This document shows, piece by piece, positions 12,345 to 23,126 of a stretch of DNA of 64,000 bases (positions within the stretch are counted from its first letter, which is position 1; every line of letters starts with the position of its first letter). The stretch covers positions 1,550,001 to 1,614,000 of the forward strand of contig BJKQ01000010.1 of the NCBI GenBank assembly GCA_006538405.1, given 5' to 3'. The translations under genes were made by a program, and so were the position numbers. The notes under the pieces were generated by a model. That model had not been told where the DNA came from. It saw nothing but the letters and a program-made list of their open reading frames with translations, and ran no database searches. The DNA is from Hansfordia pulvinata (Eukaryota; Ascomycota; Sordariomycetes; Xylariales).

Positions 12345-12939
12345 TCAGGAGGCAGGAGTGGCGGTGGTGGCCTTCTTCTTCTTGGCCTTGGTCTTGCGCT
12401 TGCTCCGATCGCGTGGCTTGAGGGTGGTCATGCCAGCTTGCAGACGTCGGCGTAGCGCTCGAAGAAGGCGGGCAGGGCGTCGGGGGCGACGACGGTGGAA
12501 AGTTTGATCTTCTCCTTGCGCTTCTCCTTGGACTTGCCGTTGGTGGCACGGATCAATACAGGCAAGGGCTGAGGCGGACGGAGGTCTGGGAAGGAGGCGA
12601 CGGCATCGTCGGTGGTGGTCGGGTCTTGGGCGGGGGCTGAAGGCTGGTCGTACGTTACTGCGAAGCCCGAGGATCAGTCTCGAGGGTTCCTGGTCACGGT
12701 AACGGCAGGCAGTCGGCTTGTTAGGAGGAGTTGTGCGTACAGCGCTTCTCTGGGTCAGGTAGATTGTGCCATGATCCTTGGTTTTGCGGCCGTCAAACAG
12801 CTGCGTGAGCTTGGGAAGACTAACAAAGGTGCGGTCAGCGGCAGTAATCTCAGAGGCTATGGCTGCAGAAACGGTTGAAGCAGGAAGTCGGCTGTAGCAA
12901 GGCGACCAAGCGTACCTCTTCGTTGCTCAAGGCACCCAT
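12345..12939 (-). CDS. SRP14: Signal recognition particle subunit SRP14
   Basis: Alu-domain subunit of the cytosolic signal recognition particle, which with SRP RNA slows elongation during co-translational targeting. Exons 12916-12939, 12741-12848 and 12643-12345 encode about 143 residues. Visible family words are MGALSNEE at the start, LFDGRKTKDHGTIYLTQ, LPVLIRATNGKSKEK, FFERYADVCK and a lysine-rich tail (RSKRKTKAKKKK). The conserved frame breaks near 12436, where one base seems to be missing in AAG-CTGG; read literally the protein stops two codons later, before the basic tail. The exon 1-2 acceptor (CTGAG/ATT) was chosen by phase and is the least certain junction. The gene is divergent from SGD1/NOM1. 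Confidence 0.85.
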
Positions 12940-13747
12940 GGTGGACGGGTGTACGGGTGTGCAGCGGGGTTGGGAAGAGGGGGAGGGGCGACGGCGAGGT
13001 TGAAGATTGAGAGGATGGCGACGCGGCGGCAGCGGCACGCAGGTACAGCGAGCGCAACGCAACACGTGCCTCCAGCCCGGGCTGGCGTTCTCCGGGGGGG
13101 AGCAGCTGGGTTGCTGGGTTGCAGGGCTGCAGGCGATGGGCCCGCGCCGGGGTAGTCTCTAATGGGTGGCAGCATGGATGGTCTAGAGTACCTACTCGCA
13201 AGGGTACAAAGCATCCGCAGATCTGAGCAGGCAGCTATACATACACAGGTGTCAGTAGTAATGGACAGGTACATCGGATCCGAGTGTAGGGGACGTTGAC
13301 AGGGCAGAGCGCGCCCTCGGCTACTCGTACAGGTACCTTAGGTACCTTCCATAGTGGCCGGGCTGCCTGAGCAGACCACATACGTGAACATTCAGAAGCC
13401 GACCTGGCGCCGGGTCCCTCAGAACGGCCCCATTAAAAATTATTTCTGATATCGCGGGCTCGCCGTACCTCCCAGCTTACATAGAATACAGTATATATGC
13501 GATTATCTTACGCAGTCTGATACACATCTCACCGGCGCATTTCGGTTGGCTCATCTGCGCACAAATCCTCAAATATTGGTACAAATCAACCCACCATTTG
13601 CGCCTTGGCCAACAAGGCTCTGCCGAACGGTCCCGGCCCAGCCTGGGCAGAAGAGCGCCGCCTGTATCCCGGCTGTGCCCTCGCCCGTCTCGTAAATACC
13701 TTCTCTCTGGTTAGGCGACGGCGACGGCGAAAACACACAGTCACAGC
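12940..13747. other. Divergent promoter region of SRP14 and SGD1
   Basis: About 800 bases between two genes transcribed away from each other. Contains a GTACTCG-type motif (13322-13330) and TACCTTAGGTACC-like words. A TATA-like TATATATG occurs near 13490. No gene recognised. Confidence 0.5.
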
Positions 13748-16359
13748 ATGGCGAGCAGGAAGCTGACGCTGCCCACCTCTCTCCTCAAAGAGATCGGCGC
13801 TCAACCTCCGCCAGATCGCTCGGGAGGGGCAGGTCACGCAACGCGCCGGCTTCTCGCAAAGATCAGCGCAAGGCACACCGGGACGAGAAGAGACTTGCGC
13901 GCCGTCCTCAACCACGCCACTCTGCGGCCCCTGCCAAGAACAGCTCTTCTCAGCACAAGAAACCCATCGCTGGCAAGACCCCAGCCGTCCCCGCTGTTAA
14001 AGCAGGCAAACGTCAGCAAAGCCGAGACGAGGAAGAGGACGATGACGATGACGATGAGGAATTACAAGGCCTCGGAGGTCTGCCCGAAGATGACAGTCTG
14101 AGTGAAGGGGACTTTGACTCGGACGAGAGCGAGAGTGAGCAGGAGGAGCAGCCGCGGCCATCCAAGTCAGTCCAGAACAAGCTGGATAAGGACGACGCTG
14201 AAATTGCCGCTCTGGAGAAGAAGTTGGGTCTCAAGGGGCGCAGCTCTCTACCCAAGTCCTTCGAAGACGACGGCCTAGGCGACCTGCTGGGCGACATTGA
14301 CGAGAATCCGGAGCCGGAGAAGGGGGAGAAGCGCAAACGCGATGCAGGAGCTGACAAGTGGCTGGCCCAGAAGCGAAGAAAAGCTGAGGCGCAGGCCAAG
14401 GCACAAGCCAAGGCCGCAGCTGCCCCTCATGTCGAAAACAACGAGGAAAGCGACTCCGATCTCGACGGGGAGAGCGGGTCTGACGCTCTGGATGGACTCG
14501 ATGGCATCCTGGACGACGGTTCTGATCTGGACGATGATGAAGACGACGAGGACGGAGAAGAGGGAGTGATGATGGATTCGATGGGTTTTCCGATCAAGAA
14601 GTCGCCAAAGAGGCCCCACGCCAGCGCGAGAACCCCTATGTTGCCCCGACCACGGGCGTGGCTAAATACGTGCCGCCGTCCCTCCGCAAACAGGGCCAGT
14701 CCAGCAACGAGGTCGAAGCACAGTTACGGAGGCGGATCCAGGGTTTGGTCAACCGACTGACCAACGACAGCATGGTCGGCATCACCAAGGATCTGCTAGT
14801 GCTGTACAACGACAACCCTCGACAGATCGTGACCACTGCGATGGTGGACACGGTGCTGACGCTGGTCTGCTCTGGTGAAAGACGCCCAGATTCCTTCTTC
14901 ACCATGGTCGCGGGCTTCATCACAGCTGCGCATCGCGCCATGGGATGGCCATCACTGCCCACTTTATCCAACAGCTCGTCGAGCTGTTCGCCAAGCACTA
15001 CGACAACGCTTCCGGTGACCACTCGGATGCGGGATCCAAGCATCTCATCACGTTGCTGGCCGAGCTCTACAATATGCAGATTGTGGGCAGCAACCTGGTC
15101 TTTGACTACGTTCGCCTCTTTCTACACCACTTGTCGGAACTCGACACGGAACTGCTGCTGCGACTCATACAGCTTTGCGGGCCGGCGCTGCGACGCGAGG
15201 ACCCTCACGCTCTGCAGGAGATTGTGAATCACATCAGCCCGGCTAAGCTGAAGAACGCCTCGGTCAGGACAAGCTTCATGATAGACGAGATGAAGAAGCT
15301 GCAAGGTAACAAGGCCAAGGCGGCGGCACGCAACCGGGATCTGGTCGACCAACGGACGCAGATCAAGAAGCGCATTACGACGCTGGGCGGCTCGCAAGAC
15401 ATCCAGCCCATCCGCCTGGGGCTCAAGGACATCCAGGACGCCGATAAGAACGGCAAGTGGTGGCTCGTCGGTGCTAGCTGGGCCGGGAAGCAGAAGGAAC
15501 AAGACGGCGCGGGGTCCACGAAATCCAAAGCGACGAACGAGGCCCCAGGGGGGTGCCGGTGACGGCGACGACGACGACGGCGGCGGCGGCGGCGCGGGGT
15601 TCTTTGGGGAGGGCGGCGCGGACGACGAGCTGGACATGCCGGACCTGTGGCTGATGGCCAAGCAGCAGGGGTTCAACACGGACGTGCGGCAGCGCATCTT
15701 TGTGGCGCTGCACGCGGCGGTGGACTACGAGAACGCGGATGTGCTGGTGCGCAAGCTCAAGCTCAACAAGCACCAGCGCAAGGAGATCGCCGAGGTGATT
15801 GTGCGCAGCTGCGAGCGGCAGCGCGAATACAACCCCTACTACGCGCTGGTGGCGACGCGGTTCGTGGGGGACAAGGAGACGTGGTTCCAGTTCCGGCGCA
15901 GCCTGGCTATACGGTTCAAGAAGATGGGCGAGGACGTGGACACGGGGGGCGACGACGGCGGCGGCGGCATGGGAGAGGAGGAGGAGGAGACGTACGACAT
16001 GCGATGGCTGTTCAACGCGGCGCGCATGTACGGGTCGCTGATAGCCATGCAGTGCCTGCGGCTCGGGGACGTGCTCAAGCACCGCAACCTGGCGGCGCTG
16101 CGGGACCGGGCGCGGCTGTTTGTCGAGGTGGTGCTGCTGACGGCGCTGCGCGAGTCGGACACGCGGCGGCGCCTGGGCCAGGTGTTCGGAGCCGTCACGG
16201 ACCCGGACCTCGCGCGGGCCTGCAGTGGTTCCTGCGCAAGCGGGTGCGCGGGACGGATCTGCTCGAGGACGCGGCTGACCGCAAGACGGTGCGGAGACGT
16301 TGCGAGGCGGTCGAGAAGATGCTGCAGTCGGCGCTGCTGGGTGATGGTCAGGAGGATTA

Positions 16360-16360
<1 letters not shown>
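13748..16360 (+). CDS. SGD1: Nucleolar ribosome-biogenesis protein Sgd1/NOM1 (MIF4G-MA3), frame interrupted
   Basis: Orthologue of yeast Sgd1 / animal NOM1, a nucleolar protein of 40S subunit maturation that binds an eIF4A-type helicase. Order: a short basic start (KLTLPTSLLKEIG), an RKDQRKAHR region, a long acidic Asp/Glu-rich segment, the conserved ENPYVAP and KYVPPSLRKQ leading into a MIF4G domain (RRRIQGLVNRLTNDSM onward), a Gly/Asp-rich insert, then the MA3 domain (DVRQRIFVALHAAVDYENAD, NPYYALVATRFV) and the end at GDGQED. No intron is needed. The reading frame must change at about 13821-13830, 14607-14616, 14942-14946, 15548-15553 and 16215-16218: four look like a missing base, one like an extra base (or two missing). 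Both sides of each break stay conserved, so assembly error is likelier than decay. Read literally, the longest intact piece covers only part of the protein. Confidence 0.85.
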
Positions 16361-16455
<95 letters not shown>

Positions 16456-16457
16456 AG
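16359..16457 (+). repeat. (AAAG)n microsatellite abutting the SGD1 stop codon
   Basis: About 24 near-perfect AAAG units beginning within the TAA stop codon of SGD1, hence in its 3' UTR. Because the unit is four bases and the stop overlaps the array, slippage would not change the protein unless the stop itself were altered. The strand is purine-only. Confidence 0.95.
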
Positions 16458-16458
16458 G

Positions 16459-18142
16459 GAGGAATCGGGGCAGGGTGATCTCCGGGGCTGCGCAAGAACC
16501 AGGGGAGAGTTGCCCCTGTGGCCTGTACATTATATTGGTATGAATCACGCGGCCACCTCGCAGCGCGTTGCTTTAAGAGATTATCCTATTTTATTTTGTA
16601 CCATGATGTGTGTCAGAATGCTCATGTGTAGGTAGGTATGCAGATGCTCTGCGCACTGCATGTAGGATTGGGAAAAGGGGCAGCGGGCTCGGGGACATGG
16701 CAACCTCAGGCTCGTGGCCCCTCCCCGCCGACTCTGACCAGCACGACGACCAGTGTCTCTCCAGCACTCGATCTTCGAGGCCATCGGCGTCGAGACCATG
16801 CGCCGAGGCCGCTGTGCCTTGTTGTCGTCGCTCGGGGTTTTCCCGAGCCGAAGGGCTGCTCGCCGCGGAGCGTACGAGTACTCGAACGCCGACTCCGTAC
16901 CTACCTCCCTAGACCGGGGCCGCCCGGCTAGCCTCGGAAGAACGCCAGCGGTCAGGTCAGACCTGACGGCTTACTCATGTTGTATATAGGTTGGACGCCG
17001 GTCCGCACAGAGGGTGGCGGCACGGTTGGTTGGCTGGTTGGGAGCCCGTACGAGTTCCATCGTGCCTTACAACGAGTACGTACCGACCACCTACTCGTAC
17101 CTAACATGTACGCGTGAGCGGGTTGGGACCCGGTCCCCGACCAGGCGACGGCAGATTCGGGCCTTTGTTTTGCCTCCCACCTACCTTACCTACGTATCTA
17201 CCCAAGGCATGCTGCCGTGGATGCTCTCCTGCTGCGGATCTTGCTGTGAGGAGGGCATCCAGGTTAAACCTAAATGACGTATCTCATCGACATCTCCCTA
17301 GGTAAAGCCCTGATCAATGGTGAAGAAAGAACAGATACTTGTGTCTGTAAGAGGGCGCCCACTTGGCAGTATCGACGCAACTTGATTTTGTAGGTATCTT
17401 TCTTCCCCAGCCCGGCCGATGAGGTATTTTGCAGCTATTACTTGGTGAAAAATGGACTTGGAAAGGGAATTCACGGGGCGGGTTCTGAGCCGGGCTCCGC
17501 TGAGAGCCGACCATCGCAACTGGTGAATGTCGATAAGTACAGTCGAGTACAAGAGAGAGCTATAAGGGTACCTAGAGCTTCAACACCTCATACCTAAGCT
17601 GCCCTGTTCGCGTGCATCCGTCCGGTACAGGATGCTGGCGCACCTCATTAAATTAGATCCATCTGCTTATCGGGGCTATCCGGGCCCCCATTGGCGAATA
17701 CAACTCGCTCTGTACTCGTACCCCTTCCGCCGCGCACAGGGCTCTGCACTGCTCCGGGCCTGCTGTCGGCGGCTTGATGCGCACCTGCACTCACAGCCCT
17801 GTGCTCGTACACCCGGCAGTCGCAGAGGTACCCATGCGTACCCCCAGGCATCTGGGGGTAGCTCGCGGGACCCGATTGGACGGACTGCCGACTAACTCGA
17901 ACTGGCCGTCGATTCGAGTGACTTTGTTGTTCGCATTTTCGCGGATTTCCGCCCCAATCCGCAGCCCAGTCCTCAACCCCAAACTCCATCATCATCACCA
18001 CCTCTCACCACCATCTCTGCGCGCCTCTCCGCATCCCCAGCGCTTGTGTCTGCGTCTCTTGCCTGCTGTTTCTGCCGACAAACCCCCGCCGCTGCCACTC
18101 TCGATCTTTCGTTTCCACTCTTCACCCACACACCACATAACC
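16459..18142. other. Intergenic region upstream of LPD1
   Basis: No gene recognised. Contains several GTACGAGTA/TACTCGTAC copies (16872-16881, 17092-17100, 17712-17721) and TACCTACC words. The last 200 bases before LPD1 are C/T-rich with ACACACCACATAACC just before the ATG, typical of a fungal leader. Confidence 0.55.
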
Positions 18143-20051
18143 ATGCTGGCAAGCCGTCTGTTATCCAGGACTGCGGTCCGCTCTGCTGCCCTGCGCCCCC
18201 AGTCCTCCACGTAAGTTGTCCCTGTCGCGCTCTGCCCTGTGGTACTAAGCTATCAGCGCTGCTCTCTCCGGCCCTCCGATCGTCACCTCCAAACCTTGGT
18301 TGGAGTCGCTCGGCTACCGCTCAATTTGCTGACACCCCACTGCAGCCTTCCCACAGTCGCCTCTCTGCCCTCGCGCTGGTCGAGAGGATATGCCTCGTCA
18401 GCAGGTTAGTCAGCCGCGAGCCATTGCCTATCCCTACTGCTCTGCTCTGCGCTGCATTCCGCGAAAGCGCGACCAATTCCCCAAAGACTGACCCGATTTG
18501 CCTACCTACAGAGGAGAAGGACCTCGTCATCATTGGCGGCGGTGTCGCCGGCTACGTTGCTGCGATCAAGGCCGGTCAAGAAGGCCTGAAGGTACGTCCC
18601 CGTTCTTCTTTGGCAATCTGCCCATCCGCCTTGCCAATTTCTACTCTTTCTAACTCGGATCGCTTTCCAGGTCGCCTGTATCGAGAAGCGTGGCGCCCTC
18701 GGCGGCACTTGCCTCAACGTTGGCTGCATTCCCTCCAAGTCCCTCCTCAACAACTCGCACCTCTACCACCAGATCCTCCACGACACCAAGAATCGCGGTA
18801 TCGAGGTCGGCGATGTCAAGCTCAACCTGCAGGCCATGATGAAGGCCAAGGACACCTCTGTCACGGGTCTCACCAAGGGCATCGAGTTCCTCTTCAAGAA
18901 GAACGGCGTCGAGTACATCCAGGGCACCGGCTCTTTTGCTTCCGAACACGAGGTCAAGGTTCAGCTCAACAGTGGCGGCGAGCAGTCCGTCACCGGCAAG
19001 AACATCCTCATCGCTACCGGCAGTGAATCTACCCCCTTCCCCGGCCTCGAGTTCGACGAGAAGCGCGTCATCACCAGCACCGGTGCCCTTTCCCTCGAGA
19101 AGGTCCCCGAGAAGATGATTGTCATCGGTGGTGGTATCATTGGTCTCGAGATGGGTTCCGTCTGGTCCCGCCTCGGCGCAAAGGTCACCGTCGTTGAGTT
19201 CCTCAACCAGATTGGTGGTCCCGGCATGGACGCCGAGGTCGCCAAGCAGACCCAGAAGCTCCTGAAGAAGCAGGGCATGGAGTTCAAGCTTGGCACCAAG
19301 GTCGTCAGCGGTGACAAGTCCGGCGAGACTGTTAAGCTCGAGGTTGACTCGTCCAAGGGTGGCAAGCCCGAGACTGTGCGTATTCCACTTCCCAACCTGC
19401 CGATTCTGTCACTGACATTTCCTTCTCTCGCAGCTTGACGCCGACGTCGTCCTCGTCGCCATTGGTCGTCGCCCCTACACTGCCGGCCTTGGCCTGGAGA
19501 ATGCTGGCCTTGAGGTCGACGAGCGTGGCCGCGTCATCATCGACTCTGAGTACCGCACCAAGGCCTCGCACATCCGGTGCATTGGTGACGTGACTTTCGG
19601 CCCCATGCTGGCCCACAAGGCCGAAGAGGAGGCTGTTGCCGCCATCGAGTACATCAAGAAGGGATATGGCCACGTCAACTACGGCGTCATTCCCTCTGTC
19701 ATGTACACCCACCCCGAGGTCGCCTGGGTTGGCCAGAACGAGGAGGAGCTCAAGAAGGCCAACATCCCCTACAAGGTCGGCTCATTCCCCTTCAGCGCCA
19801 ACTCGCGCGCCAAGACCAACCTCGACACCGAGGGTATGGTTAAGATGCTGGCCGACCCTGAAACCGACAGACTTCTGGGTTGCCATATTGTCGGCCCCAA
19901 CGCTGGTGAGATGATTGCCGAGGCCACCCTGGCTCTCGAATACGGTGCCTCGACCGAGGACATTGCGAGAACGTGTCACGCCCACCCCACTCTGGCCGAG
20001 GCCTTCAAGGAGGCTGCCATGGCCACGCATGGCAAGGCTATCCACTACTAA
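18143..20051 (+). CDS. LPD1: Dihydrolipoamide dehydrogenase, mitochondrial (E3)
   Basis: FAD flavoprotein E3 subunit of pyruvate, 2-oxoglutarate and branched-chain dehydrogenase complexes and of the glycine cleavage system; reoxidises dihydrolipoamide with NAD+. Exons 18143-18210, 18346-18404, 18512-18591, 18671-19375 and 19434-20051 give 509 residues in one frame. A mitochondrial presequence ([15 protein letters not shown], ending near RGYASSA) precedes the FAD-binding [13 protein letters not shown]. The redox disulfide is in GGTCLNVGC (Cys83, Cys88), the NAD-binding Rossmann motif is [12 protein letters not shown], and the catalytic His488-Glu493 pair lies in HPTLAE. Length matches fungal E3 proteins. 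All four introns are GT-AG. The gene is convergent with the alpha-galactosidase gene. Confidence 0.97.
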
Positions 20052-20753
20052 GCTCGGCCTCTGTATCATGAATTGGTTATTTAGAAGTGGACGAGCATGG
20101 TCACGACTGTTTGAGCGTGCGCATGCGGTGAAGGGGCCGCAGAAGACCCCGGAAAAAGAGCCAAACATCGATGTAAAAAGATGTATATTAATCAATTGAA
20201 GCAGCAAGACCCAACGAGCCACCACGGTCATGTTTTCTATGTAATGTGATGGTGCCATTAGAACTAGCGATCCAGCATTAGAGTGTCTATTATCAGAGAT
20301 ATCTGAGTAAAAATGACGATGTACCAAAGTGCAGCCGGGGCATGCGAGACTCACCCTCGACAATCGCCAACCGATTTGTGGCATTCTGAATGGTTCTTGA
20401 CCATGAGACGGACAGAACGTAGCACATCAAGCGAGACCCCACCAACGCTCACCCAGCCTGTCACACGACTTTAAAACAACGAGTTACAAGCCGACTTTTC
20501 CTCTAGTTGAGAGCTCCGGGTGCCCTGCACTCAACACAAATGCGAATCTGACGGTCATGCTTGACCAAGTGTTGCCGTAACAAGAATAACATGATTGAGC
20601 AAGGGCTATACTCAAAAGCTTCCCGTGAACTTGAATATGCTATTTCAAGGCACTATCGCTAAAACTAGCTGGTCAGGACTAAGCCACGTAGAGATGGGGT
20701 AGATGATGAATGTTGAGTTGTGGAAATTCTGCTTTACTCTTGGAGTGAGCTTT
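20052..20753. other. Convergent 3' region between LPD1 and the alpha-galactosidase gene
   Basis: Seven hundred bases with no recognisable gene; AT-richer than its flanks, as expected for two facing 3' UTRs. Confidence 0.6.
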
Positions 20754-23126
20754 TTACACGCGGTCTATCAGCAGCACGCGGCTGTCGTAATCGCCCTCGA
20801 GATCAAACACGACGCCCGAATTCATCAACGTGGCACCCGAGTACGTCCCGTTGGTCTGACCCGGGGCGGCCGTGCCGTTTCCGTGCAGGGAGTACGAGGC
20901 GGCAGGGTCGAGCCCCTGCAGGCGGACGTACGGCCACGCGTGGTTGACGTTGGCGCGGACTTGGAAGACGAAGAGAGCAGCGTGAGCGCCGTCCTCGGAC
21001 ACGAACATGGCGGCAGGCCAATTCGATTCCTCGGGCAAGTTGAGGCGCCATAGGTCACCTCCGACGACGAGCGGGTTGACGCGCTCGGCCAACTCGACCA
21101 GGCCCGGAATCTCGGCGCGGTCCTCCTCTGGCACATCAGCCGGGTTGAGCTCAAAGCCGAACGAGCCGCCCATCATGGCCACGTGGCCGCGGAACCGCAT
21201 GGGAATGGTGCGGCCCGTCTGGCCGTTGGGCACGGCCGAGGCATGAGCACCCATGGCGGACGGCGGGTAGACGAGCGACGTGCCGAACTGTATGTGGATG
21301 CGGTCGAGGCCGTCCGTATTGTCCGAGGTCCAGATCTGCGGGAAGTACTGCAGAACGCCCGGATCGAAGCGGCCGCCACCCGAGGCGCACCCTTCCCAGA
21401 GCACGTCAGGGAAGCGCGCCGTCAGCGCATCGAAGACACGGTATACTCCCAGCATGTACTGGTGGTCCGTGAAGGGCTCTGGCGTCTCATGAATGCCGCG
21501 GTTGTTATCCCACTTGACATACGAGATGTCGGCGCTTCGCAAGACCTTGGACACGGCCTCAATGACGTAGTCTTGAACCTCGGGCAGCGCCATATTGAGA
21601 ACCAGCTGATTGCGTCGTTCGGTGCGTGGGTAGTCGCCAGCATGCAACGCCCAATCTGGGTGCTTGTCGTAGAGTTCCGAGTGGCGGGAGATCATCTCGG
21701 GCTCGAACCACAGGCCAAATCGGAGCTTATCATCCGAGTTAGCCGCCTTCAGCTGCGTGATCTTTTGCACCAGAGGCTCCAGCCCGTCCGGAAATTTGGC
21801 CGGGTTGACCACCCAGTCGCCGAGGCTTGAGTTATCCGAGTTGCGCGGGTACTTGTTGCCGAACCAGCCATCGTCCATGACAAGCATCTTGACGCCGAGG
21901 TCGGCCGACTCACGAGCAAGATCGTAGATGGTGGTCTCGTTGAAGTCGAACGTCAGAGCCTCCCAGCCGTTGAGCAGCACTGGTCGCGTGTCTGTGGCGA
22001 ACTGGCTGCGGATCAGGTTGTTGCGATACAACCGGTGGAACTTGCGGCTGACGCCTCCGAGCCCTGCGTCAGAATAGACAGCCACGCACTCGGGGGTCGT
22101 GAAGGTCTCGCCGGATTTGAGGGGCCAGGAGAGCTGGGACGGATTGAGGCCCAGCGTCGCGCGCGTGAAGCCCTGTGATCCCTTCTCCACATCGACAGAG
22201 AAAGAGCCAGAGTATACGAGAGAGAAGCCCCAGGCCTCGCCCTGCGACTCGGTCGTGCTGGGGTCGACTAGAGCTAGAAATGGGTTGTGCAGGTGAGAAG
22301 AGTAGCCAGTCTGGCTTCCGAAACTGCGAAGCGTATATGTCAGTCAGGGGCGGGATTCGGGGCCAGAAGGGCAGCCTTACCCCTGAGTACCATCTTGCAC
22401 CTTTCTCCGCACTCTCATGGCTTCTCGCGCCCAGTCACCCTTGAGCTCGATCATATCAAGCTCCTGAAAGGGGAGATCGACACTGAGACTGGCAATCTTC
22501 TCAATCGTGATTTCGCCTTCGCCTTTGTTGGTGATGTTGACGCTGCGCACGATGGCGTCGTACTTGGGAAATATGGAGTAGGATAGATCCGCGGCCACGG
22601 ATGTGTAGTTGTCGAAGAGGTGGACGATCAGGGTGCTGACCTCGTCATCGCCGGCGAACGTCGCGGGCAGCCCACTGAGCGCCGGCTTGCCCTTGACAAC
22701 GTCGTGCGACTGGTATTGCAGGTCGGACACCGTGTAGCCGGCGGACTGGCGGATCTGCACGGCCGGGACACGAAAGTCGCCCCGGCCGAGATCGGGGAAT
22801 TCGCGCCTTACGCGACCAGGTAGACCGACCCAGCCGTGAATCTCAGGCATGGGTGGGCCGACGAAGTCTTCGGACACCGGACCCCCAAAGTGGTCTGAGA
22901 GTAAGTCGCCGCTGGCCTCGTCGACGTGGAAGCGGTACGACACGCCGTCTCCATTGAGGGCAAAGGACTTGCCATCGGCCACGATGCCTAGTGTCGGTGT
23001 GTCAGTGGTATAGGTCCCAGACAGCTGGCACGAGATCTACCCACTTTCTGCTAACGAGGCACCGGACAGAGCCAATGCAATGGCCGCATGGCCGAGCGTG
23101 CGTGTCGGATCACGGCCCAATAACAT
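20754..23126 (-). CDS. Secreted alpha-galactosidase, glycoside hydrolase family 36
   Basis: Hydrolyses terminal alpha-1,6-galactose from raffinose-family sugars and galactomannans outside the cell. Exons 23045-23126, 22381-22987 and 20754-22323 give 752 residues, in frame throughout. The first exon encodes a short N-terminus with a hydrophobic signal-like stretch ([13 protein letters not shown]); its donor is GTGGGT. The GH36 N-terminal beta domain is followed by the barrel: DDGWFG, the nucleophile Asp502 in YVKWDNN and the acid/base Asp550 in [11 protein letters not shown]. The length fits the large fungal GH36 enzymes. Both introns are 57 nt. The isolated position suggests induction by substrate rather than cluster membership; no operator site was assigned with confidence. 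Confidence 0.95.

Noticed and set aside
15474..16495. Long minus-strand frames over the 3' part of SGD1 and the AAAG array
   Set aside because: Antisense shadows of GC-rich codons; the Phe-Leu-Ser repeats come from the microsatellite.
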